Positions 29,418 to 38,029 of a stretch of 64,000 bases of DNA are shown here, piece after piece. Every line of letters starts with the position of its first letter. Positions within the stretch are counted from its first letter, which is position 1. A model generated the notes under the pieces. That model was not told the DNA's origin and did no database searches. It was given only the letters and a program-made list of their open reading frames with translations. The position numbers and the translations under genes were made by a program. Location of the stretch: positions 372,001 through 436,000 of the forward strand of contig NZ_JAVRHX010000003.1 in the NCBI RefSeq assembly GCF_031846345.1, read 5' to 3'. Source of the DNA: Glaciecola petra. GTDB lineage: Bacteria > Pseudomonadota > Gammaproteobacteria > Enterobacterales > Alteromonadaceae.

Positions 29418-30089
29418 CTAAGAAGCGTCTTTTTCAGCCTCTAGCATTTTCGTCATGGCATTCTGATAACTCGGTTCATTATGCAAATTTTCAACGTAAG
29501 ATTTAGTATTTGGTAATCCAGCCAATCGACCGTTCTTATGTAATGCTTCAAGAGGGAAACTCATTTGCACATCGGCAAGAGTAGGTGTATCTCCTACAAA
29601 CCAAGTCTTACCTTGAAGGTGCTGCTCAATAAAATGTAGGTTACGATGTATTACTTTGCCAAAGTACTTTTCCATTACCGCATCAACAAACTTGCTTATT
29701 ACAAATTTGATAAAAAACGGACTAGCTTTTTCTTTACCCTTATTCAACACCAACGACGCTACTAATGGGGGCATCATGCTACCTTCAGCGAAGTGAGACC
29801 AAAATTGTACATCAATATGTTTATCATCCAGTTTTGAAGGTAATAGAGTTTCATTTCCGACTTGGTGCACGATATATTCACAAATAGCACCTGTTTCGGC
29901 GATACTTCTATCGTTATGAGTCAAGATTGGAGCTGCACCAATAGGATGTATTTGGCTTAATTCAGCGGGTGCCAAATTAGTTGTAGCATCTCGTTTATAA
30001 ACTTTAATTTCGTATTCAACATTCAATAATTCAAAAAGCCAAATGATTCGTTGCGAGCGAGATTCATTCAAGTGGTGAAGGGTAAACAT
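29418..30089 (-). CDS. glutathione S-transferase family protein
   Basis: 223-residue protein with an N-terminal thioredoxin-like domain (FTLHHLNESRSQRIIWLFEL, where Ser of NESRSQ is the probable glutathione contact), cis-Pro block GAAPILTHND, SIAETGAICEYI and an all-helical C-terminal domain with TPTLADVQMSFPLEAL. Substrate unknown. The start at 30089 has AAAGGA upstream; the six-residue longer start runs through that same ribosome site. Confidence 0.9.
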   Translation of the reverse strand: MFTLHHLNESRSQRIIWLFELLNVEYEIKVYKRDATTNLAPAELSQIHPIGAAPILTHNDRSIAETGAICEYIVHQVGNETLLPSKLDDKHIDVQFWSHFAEGSMMPPLVASLVLNKGKEKASPFFIKFVISKFVDAVMEKYFGKVIHRNLHFIEQHLQGKTWFVGDTPTLADVQMSFPLEALHKNGRLAGLPNTKSYVENLHNEPSYQNAMTKMLEAEKDAS

Positions 30090-30195
30090 GGTTAATTCCT
30101 TTGACAATTCTTAATTATTTTTAAACGACGAGTTACCAGAGTTATACTCTGTGTCGCAAGCTAAAGTTTACTTTAGCAGCTATATCAAAAATAAT

Positions 30196-30519
30196 TTATT
30201 GTTTACCTCTCGGATCTAAGTTGGCGTAAAAAGCAGACAAGTCAGCAATATCCTGATCACTCAGATTTTGTGCATGTGGCGTCATAGCAGCATTTATCCT
30301 GCGTCCCGCCCTAAAGGCCTCTAATTGCAATTCCATATACTGCTGCTTTTGTCCTGCCAAATTAGGATAAATGGGGATAAAAGATATTCCATCCTGACCA
30401 TGGCATTGTCCGCATATAGCTGCCTTCTCGGCGCCTGATTCAGGGTCGCCAACAATATCTGGCTCACCGCATCCACTTAGACACAAAAGCATCAAGCTCA
30501 ACACCCCCAAACTCTTCAT
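30196..30519 (-). CDS. c-type cytochrome lipoprotein
   Basis: 107-residue single-heme cytochrome c. MKSLGVLSLMLLCLSGC is a lipoprotein signal with lipobox LSGC. The heme site is CGQCHG (Cys-x-x-Cys-His), with the likely Met ligand in INAAMTPHAQNLS. It is of the class I cytochrome type found as CytC4/c553-like carriers. Its Met sits only a few bases from a dispersed repeat copy and has just a weak AATAGG, so the start is not certain. Confidence 0.85.
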   Translation of the reverse strand: MKSLGVLSLMLLCLSGCGEPDIVGDPESGAEKAAICGQCHGQDGISFIPIYPNLAGQKQQYMELQLEAFRAGRRINAAMTPHAQNLSDQDIADLSAFYANLDPRGKQ

Positions 30520-30524
30520 GCCTA

Positions 30525-30573
30525 TTTTTGGACAGACACTTTTAGTAAAAAAAAGCCTTTTTGGACAGGCACT
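30525..30573 (-). repeat. dispersed repeat, direct pair
   Basis: Minus-strand copies at 30525-30540 (AGTGTCTGTCCAAAAA on the minus strand) and 30558-30573 (AGTGCCTGTCCAAAAA), 33 bp apart, in the upstream region of the cytochrome gene. Confidence 0.85.
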
Positions 30574-30649
30574 CAAAGTTTTCAAGATTATAAATTCCCT
30601 CAGAAATAGCGCAAATCGCTAAAAATTTCGTATAGACTAATCTAAGCCT

Positions 30650-32161
30650 TTGGTGAAATACAAGACGAAATTGGAAAATAAAAAAGTGAGCAAGCAAGCC
30701 GCCTTCAACACAACATCTAATTTGAGATTTTTCTATGCACAAGAATTGTCATCTTTATCGAGTGTAGTAAAACCTTTTCCTGTTTCACAGCCGCGTTTAT
30801 CTTGCGTCAACAACACATTAGTTAAAGAATTAGGGTTATCCAATCTAATTAATAATGAAGATAATTTACTAAAAGCACTATTCATGCCTGATGGTATTTT
30901 GCAAAAACAAAGTATTGCGCAAAAATATGGCGGTCATCAATTTGGACATTGGAACCCGCAGCTTGGTGATGGACGGGGTTTGCTGCTAGCCCAAGTAGAG
31001 ACAACTAAATCAGATCTTGTAGATCTGCACTTAAAGGGAGCCGGTCCAACGCCATATAGTCGACATGCCGATGGTCGCGCAGTATTACGTTCAACTATTC
31101 GAGAATACTTAGGTAGTGAAGCTGTTCATCATCTTGGAATTCCCAGCTCTCGCTCACTCGCCCTTATCAGTTCGAAAGAACCTGTAATGCGTGAAAATCT
31201 CGAGAGAGGAGCAATGATGATTCGGACTTGTCCCAGCCATATCCGTTTTGGACATTTTGAATACTTCTTCCATAATGGCGAATTCGAAAAATTAGATGCA
31301 TTGTTTGAGTATTGCTTCAAATATCACTTTGCACATTTAGCTGATACTGAAAACCCACATTTAGCTTTGCTAAGTGAAATTTGTAGTACAAGCGCACGAA
31401 TGATCGCACATTGGCAGGCATATGGGTTCAATCATGGTGTGATGAATACAGATAATATGTCTATTCATGGAATTACTTTCGATTATGGACCTTATGCGTT
31501 TTTAGACGATTTTATTTCAAATTATATTTGCAATAAATCAGATCATTCAGGTCGCTATGCTTTTGAACAACAACCCAGTATTGGTCTGTGGAACTTAAAT
31601 GCTTTGGCGCATGCATTCAGCCGATATTTATCTATCGATCAAATAAAACAAGCATTATCGATATTTGAACCTACCTTTCTGGATATATACCACTCGCTCA
31701 TGGCAAAAAGACTAGGTTTAAACAATCATAATAATATTGAGCTTAGCCAAAATTTTGTCAAAATTTTAGCTGATGAATTTGCAGATTATCATTCAAGTTT
31801 TCGAGAATTGAGCAATTCTATAGTGCAAATTGCTGATGGAGACCTAAGGTCTTTTTCTGACCGTTTTAAACAAAAGGACGCTATGCAAGCGTGGACAAGC
31901 AAATATGCAAGAGAAATAGTCAGACAAGAAAGGTCTCCAGAATCAACACAAATTTATATGCTTGATACAAATCCTAAATTTATTTTACGTAATCACTTGA
32001 TGCAAAAAGCCATTATTAAGGCCGAAAATGACGACTTTACTGCTGTAGACGAACTTATAGAAGTTGTATCTCGGCCATTTGCAGAGCACCCAGAATTTGA
32101 ACATTTGGCAATGCCTCCAAGCACAAAAGAAAAAGGAATCGCTCTTTCCTGCAGCAGCTAA
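30650..32161 (+). CDS. selO: protein adenylyltransferase SelO (YdiU)
   Basis: Pseudokinase-fold enzyme that transfers AMP to Ser/Thr/Tyr on target proteins; 503 residues from the first possible start. Key blocks: KYGGHQFGHWNPQLGDGRG, LKGAGPTPYSRHADGRAVLRS, HGVMNTDNMSIHGITFDYGP (catalytic Asn and Asp), and PKFILRNHL near the C-terminus. The start is unclear: TTG at 30650, GTG at 30653 or GTG at 30689. The last is preceded by TTGGAAA and would give a usual-length protein. A C-terminal redox Cys motif (CSS) is near the end. Confidence 0.93.
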   Translation: MVKYKTKLENKKVSKQAAFNTTSNLRFFYAQELSSLSSVVKPFPVSQPRLSCVNNTLVKELGLSNLINNEDNLLKALFMPDGILQKQSIAQKYGGHQFGHWNPQLGDGRGLLLAQVETTKSDLVDLHLKGAGPTPYSRHADGRAVLRSTIREYLGSEAVHHLGIPSSRSLALISSKEPVMRENLERGAMMIRTCPSHIRFGHFEYFFHNGEFEKLDALFEYCFKYHFAHLADTENPHLALLSEICSTSARMIAHWQAYGFNHGVMNTDNMSIHGITFDYGPYAFLDDFISNYICNKSDHSGRYAFEQQPSIGLWNLNALAHAFSRYLSIDQIKQALSIFEPTFLDIYHSLMAKRLGLNNHNNIELSQNFVKILADEFADYHSSFRELSNSIVQIADGDLRSFSDRFKQKDAMQAWTSKYAREIVRQERSPESTQIYMLDTNPKFILRNHLMQKAIIKAENDDFTAVDELIEVVSRPFAEHPEFEHLAMPPSTKEKGIALSCSS

Positions 32162-32170
32162 CAAATTCAC

Positions 32171-32184
32171 TTTTTGGACAGGCA
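32171..32184 (-). repeat. dispersed repeat, single copy
   Basis: TTTTTGGACAGGCA on the plus strand, that is TGCCTGTCCAAAAA on the minus strand, 10 bp after the selO stop. The outer AGTG is not kept. The remaining gap up to 32369 is AT-rich with nothing else recognised. Confidence 0.75.
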
Positions 32185-32369
32185 AGATTAATGCTTAAAA
32201 ATTTTTTGATGTATAGAAAATTTTTTCGAAATAACAGTCAGTTGAAAAAATTAGTGTTATATTAAATCTATGTTGATAAAGGTATCGATTTTGTTCTTTA
32301 TTTCACGGCTTATAGCATTTTCACTATGATGAAATTTACCAACCTATAGGCACTTTGATATAAACAAAC

Positions 32370-35264
32370 TTGAGTCATAAGTTTTTCAAACAGAGATGGG
32401 TAATTAAATTGCGGTTTTTGCTTATATTCAGTCTATTCATTTGCAGCGCGTGGTGCGTTGGGCAAACACAAATGCAAAACGAAGCAATAGATATCAACTT
32501 TGAAGAAGCCAAAAATGTTAATGAATACGCTCAATTTCATGTAACTAATGAAGGCTTATTACTGTCTGATGTACAACAACTTACACGGTGGTTAAGTTAC
32601 ACTGACTTTGAGTCAATGCCATTGCATGATGCATTATGGATGCGTTTTGATATTGAGAATGCTTCAACTAGTAATCGGGCTTTGGTATTGGTCGCGGGGA
32701 GTGTCTTTGTTGACAACGTGGACGCTTTCCTACTTGATAGTCAAAGCCGAATAGTACAAAGCGGCCGCTTGCAAAATGCGCAAGCCAACGGCACGAATAT
32801 AAGTCGTAAAGGCTTTAAAATGGACTTTGTATCTCGCGCAGAATCAAGGTATACCATCTATGTTCGTATAAAAGACGATGGTAACGCCATTATCCCAATC
32901 GAATTATGGCACGCCGAAGCGCATTCAAAAGAATCAGGCGTTAGACTAATATTATTAGGTGCGATGAGTGGCGGTTTAGCGCTTCTAGCAACTTATTTTT
33001 TATTGACCTATATTTTAAGAAATGCAGCCGCTCGTTTTTGGTTTTGTGTGTTAGCAACCGCGTCTATGACTACAATAATGAGCGCTGAAGGAATATTGCC
33101 ATCGGTATTTTTGTTACCTTCTATGACCGCAGAACTCACTTCCTTTGGGCTACTTGTATCTTTGTTTGCCTCCATAAAAATAACAAAGTTTTTGCTAGAG
33201 CCGATGCCAACAATCTGGTTAAGAGCACATTATTTGTTGCTTTTAGTGCCATTCATTTCGATTTTTGTTCTCAATGACTTTTATCAACTCATTATATTAC
33301 TAGTGCTAGCAATTATATTCTTCTTCAGTAACTTGCTTGCTAGTCTGCTTTATCGGTACAGCGTAGATTTACGAAGCGTAATTATTTATTTTACAGGGTG
33401 GATGGCATTAGGCATCGTTGGCCTATTAGAATCGCTGACCTTCGCTAGCAGTGCTAGTCATCTATCGTTTACTCAACCTTATGTTTACGCATTTACTTGT
33501 TTAGGTGTCATGCTAATTGGCGTATCAATTATTAGCCGAGAGCAGTCTGTTCAGGCCAAAACTAGTTTTCAACAGGGCCAACAAATAGCGCAATTACAAC
33601 AATATAACGATTTGTTTCAACATGCTGCAGAGGGTCTGTATACCGCCCTACCAAACGGTCAGTTAATTCATGTAAACCCAGCGATTTGTTCACTATTTGG
33701 GTACACAGACAACGATTCATTCTTATCAACAAATCCAAATTTGTCGGTCTTTTTTGCCAACCCGAAAGATGTGGATTTATTATTAGGTGAATTAAGTATT
33801 CAACAAACTGTTTTAGGTAAGGAAGTCAAAGGTAAGCGCACCGATGGTGGTGAGTTTTGGTTCTCGATCTCGTGCCAGATAAAACGCGTTAACGAGAAAA
33901 CCTTACATTTCGGGTCACTTTTTGACATAACTGAACGTCGATTGCATCAAATTAATCTGCAATATTTAAATACTCATGATCAACTTACTGGACTATTTAA
34001 TCGTCGTCATTTTTTACAGATAATGAACGAGCGCATTCAATCTCACAATCTCGACAGTGAGAAATTCGCACTTTTATTTTTAGACGTTGACCAATTTAAA
34101 GTCATCAACGACACCTGTGGGCATTCGGCGGGTGATATCTTTATTAAAGAACTATCTCATGAGTTATTTGACGTTATTGACGAAACTAACCCCTTTTCTC
34201 GTTTGAGCGCTGACCAATTTGCGCTACTAGTAAATTATAAAAATAGTAATGAATTAAGGAAGTTAGCAAGCAACATTTTATCAAAAGTTCGAAAATTCCA
34301 ATTTAAGTGGGATCGACATGTATTCACCCAGAGTATGAGCATTGGTATCGCACCTTTTGATCAACATATACCCAGTGGAGAAGAACTTCTTTCCTATGCC
34401 GATACCGCCTGCTTAATTGCTAAGGAGGGTGGACGAGACCAAATTCATATATATTCTGCTGAAATTGGTATGCACTCTAGTTACAAACGAGAGTTATATT
34501 GGGTAAATGAAGTAAACAAGGCCTTAAAAGATGAAAATTTGGCATTGTTTTATCAACATTATCGTCCACTCAATAGTAACGATTCAAAAGAGTATTATGA
34601 AATCCTCGTTCGTTTACGAACAGAAGATAACGATTTTGTTGCGCCGGAATTTTTCATGCCCAGCGCAGAAAAAGCGCATATTAGCCACAAAATAGACAAG
34701 CAAGTTGTAGAAACCTACTTTAAATGGTTAAACACTCACAACGAGTATCTGAAAAACTTAGGTAAGGCAAATATTAATCTTTCTGGCCCTTCGTTGTCAG
34801 ACGACGACTTTAAGTTTTTCTTGTTGAATGCATTTGAGAAATATGCGATTCCTCATGAAAAAATATGTTTTGAGATTACTGAAACCATGGCCATCATAAA
34901 AATGAATGACGCCATTGATTTTATGCATGAATTTAAAAAGTTAGGGTGCACTTTTGCCTTAGATGATTTTGGTAGTGGATTTTCAAGTTACAATTATCTT
35001 AAAAATCTACCTGTAGACTTTGTCAAAATCGATGGTAATTTTATACGGGACATACTTCACGATCCTATAGATTTAGCTATGGTGACGTCCATTAGAGATG
35101 TTGCTGACGCCATGAAAATAAAAACCGTCGCTGAGTTTGTAGAATCCCCTGAAATTATGGTGCAAATTGGTAAATTAGGTGTCGATTTTGCACAGGGATT
35201 TTGTATTGCAAAACCAGAACCCTTAACAAACTACCTGCCTTTCGCTGAATCACAAAAACATTAA
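32370..35264 (+). CDS. 7TMR-DISM / PAS / GGDEF / EAL membrane signalling protein
   Basis: 964-residue inner-membrane cyclic-di-GMP protein. After a signal segment come a periplasmic 7TMR-DISM sensor (about 40-180), seven helices (about 190-395), a PAS domain (about 409-525), GGDEF (about 535-700) and EAL (about 703-960). The GGDEF signature is SADQF, so cyclase activity is probably lost. The EAL domain keeps EILVRL, INLSG, FEITET, DDFGSGFSSYNYL and VKIDGNF, so phosphodiesterase activity is plausible. Start is TTG. No partner gene is adjacent. Confidence 0.9.
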   Translation: MSHKFFKQRWVIKLRFLLIFSLFICSAWCVGQTQMQNEAIDINFEEAKNVNEYAQFHVTNEGLLLSDVQQLTRWLSYTDFESMPLHDALWMRFDIENASTSNRALVLVAGSVFVDNVDAFLLDSQSRIVQSGRLQNAQANGTNISRKGFKMDFVSRAESRYTIYVRIKDDGNAIIPIELWHAEAHSKESGVRLILLGAMSGGLALLATYFLLTYILRNAAARFWFCVLATASMTTIMSAEGILPSVFLLPSMTAELTSFGLLVSLFASIKITKFLLEPMPTIWLRAHYLLLLVPFISIFVLNDFYQLIILLVLAIIFFFSNLLASLLYRYSVDLRSVIIYFTGWMALGIVGLLESLTFASSASHLSFTQPYVYAFTCLGVMLIGVSIISREQSVQAKTSFQQGQQIAQLQQYNDLFQHAAEGLYTALPNGQLIHVNPAICSLFGYTDNDSFLSTNPNLSVFFANPKDVDLLLGELSIQQTVLGKEVKGKRTDGGEFWFSISCQIKRVNEKTLHFGSLFDITERRLHQINLQYLNTHDQLTGLFNRRHFLQIMNERIQSHNLDSEKFALLFLDVDQFKVINDTCGHSAGDIFIKELSHELFDVIDETNPFSRLSADQFALLVNYKNSNELRKLASNILSKVRKFQFKWDRHVFTQSMSIGIAPFDQHIPSGEELLSYADTACLIAKEGGRDQIHIYSAEIGMHSSYKRELYWVNEVNKALKDENLALFYQHYRPLNSNDSKEYYEILVRLRTEDNDFVAPEFFMPSAEKAHISHKIDKQVVETYFKWLNTHNEYLKNLGKANINLSGPSLSDDDFKFFLLNAFEKYAIPHEKICFEITETMAIIKMNDAIDFMHEFKKLGCTFALDDFGSGFSSYNYLKNLPVDFVKIDGNFIRDILHDPIDLAMVTSIRDVADAMKIKTVAEFVESPEIMVQIGKLGVDFAQGFCIAKPEPLTNYLPFAESQKH

Positions 35265-35405
35265 CAGTGTGACTGAATATTCAGAGATCACATAAATTAC
35301 ATGATACACTTGTAAATTATTCTTACGACCCCATTTTGCTCTCTTACTAAGCATTAATATATACACTAAAAACACAACTGAATGGTCTACGAGTAACAAT
35401 AACGA

Positions 35406-36023
35406 ATGACACACAATAATGAACAATTTAAATTTGTGAGTAAAGCACTCCTACCAACTCGTTTTGGTATGTTTACTATTCATGGCTTTTTGGACCAAGA
35501 GACTAATCAAGAACATGTTGCTTTATCATATGGTCATTGGCAAAAAAATGATGCGGTCCCGCTGAGGATACATTCTGAATGCCTAACCGGTGATGCATTA
35601 TTTAGCACACGTTGTGATTGTGGTTTTCAGTTAGAAAAGGCCCTACAGAATATAGTTGAATATGGATGTGGTGTTCTGCTTTATCTGCGCCAAGAGGGTC
35701 GTGGAATTGGTCTGATAAACAAAATTAAAGCCTATCAATTACAAGATGATGGACTCGATACTGTTGAAGCCAACGAGCACTTGGGTTTCGACGCAGATTT
35801 ACGCAATTACGATATTTGTAAAATAATGTTAGCCACTCTAGACATCAAAGTTGTCGAAATCATGACAAATAATCCGAAAAAAGTAAGTGCTTTGGAGGCT
35901 ATGGGAATAAAAGTATCAGCTCGCCAGCCAATTGATCATGGCGTTACCGATGACAATAAGCAATATTTGCGCACAAAAACCGATAAGCTCGGCCACAAAT
36001 TCGACCTAGATAAACTCAAATAA
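35406..36023 (+). CDS. ribA: GTP cyclohydrolase II
   Basis: 205-residue zinc enzyme that opens GTP, first step of riboflavin synthesis. Zinc cysteines lie in SECLTGDALFSTRCDCGFQ; the catalytic YLRQEGRGIGL and the dinucleotide-related DLRNYDICKIML and TNNPKKVSALEAMGI are intact. It is the stand-alone RibA form with no DHBP synthase fusion. No FMN riboswitch was seen in the 141 bp upstream. Confidence 0.96.
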   Translation: MTHNNEQFKFVSKALLPTRFGMFTIHGFLDQETNQEHVALSYGHWQKNDAVPLRIHSECLTGDALFSTRCDCGFQLEKALQNIVEYGCGVLLYLRQEGRGIGLINKIKAYQLQDDGLDTVEANEHLGFDADLRNYDICKIMLATLDIKVVEIMTNNPKKVSALEAMGIKVSARQPIDHGVTDDNKQYLRTKTDKLGHKFDLDKLK

Positions 36024-36026
36024 GCC

Positions 36027-37022
36027 TCAATTATTTTTAGTCTTTAGAGTATTCTGGCGCTCGCGATTAATCACTAGTTGTGTCACGTCGGGTCGCGAAT
36101 AATGCCCTACCGGATCAAAATTTTGCCTTTCGCGATACACCCATTGATGATCAAGCTCCACCAAATATACGCCTTCTTTACCAACTTGTGGCTCAAGGAG
36201 CCAAGAACCATCTGGCGCTGCCACGCATGATGCGCCATTAGCTAAAGTGTTTGGAACAGATGCAATGATCTCTTCATAATGGGGAGTGTTAACAGGAAAA
36301 TCTTCCCTCCTCATGAGTCCAGACACAGAAACAACAAAGCTACGCCCTTCCTTTGCAATACAGCGCGTAATATCATGAGTATTATGGTCACCACCAGGCC
36401 AACTCGCGATGTGTAAATCCTCACCTTGAGCATACAAAGCAGCGCGTGCAAGTGGCATCCAATTTTCCCAGCAGTTTAATGTACCAAGGGTAAAATCTTT
36501 AATAGGAAATGTACGCAAACCATGTCCATCTCCTGGCCCCCAGGCTAACCTTTCTTCGTAGGTTGGCATTAATTTTCTATGAACATTTTTTATTTCACCA
36601 TGCTGGGAAATATAAACTAATGAACAATATATAGTATGTCCACCTCGGTCACTAGCGCGCTCAGCAATACCTAAAACTACCGCAATTTTTTTCTGCTTGG
36701 CAAGCTCACAAATAGTTTGTAAATGACCACTTTCAATATTAATTGCTTGGGATAAATAGTGCGCATGGATTTTTTTTTGAAGCGGAGAATTGAAATTTGC
36801 ACCGCCGGTAGACGCTAGCCAAAAAGGATAGCCAGGTAAGAGTGTTTCTCCAAAAGTAACCAGCTCAGCGCCTTTTTCACTCGCTTCTGATATAGCCTGC
36901 ATTACCTTTTCAGTCGATGCTACTCGGTCTAACCAAACGGGAGCAATTTGCGCGATTGCTACATTAAGGAATTGCGTAGAGTGTCTGTCCAATTTGTTGG
37001 TTTCCATTGAGTGCCTGTCCAT
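36027..37022 (-). CDS. nitrilase / carbon-nitrogen hydrolase
   Basis: 331-residue C-N hydrolase of the true nitrilase branch. The triad is Glu in VTFGETLLPGYP, Lys in NVHRKLMPTYEE and Cys in LGTLNCWENWMP, with HIASWPGG after it. Its native substrate is unknown. The first 17 residues (MDRHSMETNKLDRHST) are the translation of two copies of the dispersed repeat. The ATG overlaps the stop of the upstream ATP-grasp gene (TAATG). A later start within the first repeat copy (TTG of LDRH) is possible. Confidence 0.88.
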   Translation of the reverse strand: MDRHSMETNKLDRHSTQFLNVAIAQIAPVWLDRVASTEKVMQAISEASEKGAELVTFGETLLPGYPFWLASTGGANFNSPLQKKIHAHYLSQAINIESGHLQTICELAKQKKIAVVLGIAERASDRGGHTIYCSLVYISQHGEIKNVHRKLMPTYEERLAWGPGDGHGLRTFPIKDFTLGTLNCWENWMPLARAALYAQGEDLHIASWPGGDHNTHDITRCIAKEGRSFVVSVSGLMRREDFPVNTPHYEEIIASVPNTLANGASCVAAPDGSWLLEPQVGKEGVYLVELDHQWVYRERQNFDPVGHYSRPDVTQLVINRERQNTLKTKNN

Positions 37023-37025
37023 TAA
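36980..37025 (+). repeat. dispersed repeat, direct pair inside the nitrilase start
   Basis: AGTGTCTGTCCAATTT at 36980-36995 and AGTGCCTGTCCATTAA at 37010-37025, 30 bp apart. On the minus strand they supply the nitrilase ATG and its first codons. Confidence 0.85.
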
Positions 37026-37903
37026 ATATTCTTAGCGCTAGATTGGTATTGCTGTACCAGAGCTTTAGCAAAACGTTCTGGTGAAACTGGGTCAAGATTA
37101 AAGTATAACGATGGCTCAATTAACTCCACTTCAATAATGGCCATACCCAACGAAGTATTTAACATATCAATTCTCGCATATAAAGATTCCTCAGGGAGCG
37201 CTTTTAGCGTTTGTTTAGCTAGTAGCAACATCTCTGCACTGGGTTCAATAGTATGCATCTGTCCACCATGCTCTTCTTGTACTCTAAAATCCCCGATAGC
37301 GGGTCTTTTAACAATGGTATGGCTATATTCGCTAGCAAAATAAAATAAAGAGTATTCGCCTTGCGCTAGTACATTTTTTTCAAAGGCCTGAATCATTATC
37401 GACCTTTCATTCAACTCGCTTTCAATTTTATTTGCTTGCGTGTGTAAATCTTCGAGGGTGAGACGATAGGTGAAATCCGCATTTGCACTCACTCTTGGCT
37501 TGATAATTATTTGGTCGGTATTAAAGGTTTCAAATGCTTCAAGTGTCTCACTCAATATAAATTTGTCACGCCACAGCGTGGGTAAAATAGCAACGCCGTT
37601 CATTTCAAGATCGCGTAAATAGTCTTTCGAAAAATTCCACTGCATAAGTTTAAGAGGGTTTTGTAGGTTAGCAGAAGAAGCTTCTATTTTTTTAAGGCAA
37701 GATAAAAACGCTTCTGGATAGGCTTGATAATCCCATGTACTGCGGACTACGACTACATCATAATCGTCATAATCCGTATTAACATCGTGCCATGAGATAT
37801 CATCTGTCTGCCAGCCTAATTCGTTTAAATAAGGCTTAACCAAATCGTCATACACAAAGAAATCATCTAATTGTTCCATCGTTAAAAATGCACACCGATT
37901 CAT
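37022..37903 (-). CDS. ATP-grasp domain protein
   Basis: 293-residue ATP-grasp ligase-like protein. It has NPLKLMQWNFSKDYLRDLE (pre-grasp and N-terminal lobe), QIIIKPRVSANADFTYRL, VLAQGEYSLFYFASEYSHTI, GDFRVQEEHGGQ and a metal-binding AIIEVELIEPSLYF. It resembles the RimK/DcsG/glutathione synthetase group, which form an amide or peptide bond using ATP. Product unknown. ATG at 37903 follows GAGGAAG; the alternative TTG start adds four residues. It is coupled to the nitrilase, which suggests a shared small-molecule pathway (inference). Confidence 0.8.
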   Translation of the reverse strand: MNRCAFLTMEQLDDFFVYDDLVKPYLNELGWQTDDISWHDVNTDYDDYDVVVVRSTWDYQAYPEAFLSCLKKIEASSANLQNPLKLMQWNFSKDYLRDLEMNGVAILPTLWRDKFILSETLEAFETFNTDQIIIKPRVSANADFTYRLTLEDLHTQANKIESELNERSIMIQAFEKNVLAQGEYSLFYFASEYSHTIVKRPAIGDFRVQEEHGGQMHTIEPSAEMLLLAKQTLKALPEESLYARIDMLNTSLGMAIIEVELIEPSLYFNLDPVSPERFAKALVQQYQSSAKNI

Positions 37904-38029
37904 ATGCTTCCTCAAGTAAAAAGTTGATGTAAAATATGCCTAAACACATGCGCACAAGAATATGCGATAAAAGGTAATAGGTAAACCAAATCCTATGTAG
38001 CCAGAATTTTTCTTGTATGGCAACTTAGT

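Noticed and set aside
35265..35405. FMN riboswitch upstream of ribA
   Set aside because: None of the conserved RFN element blocks is present.
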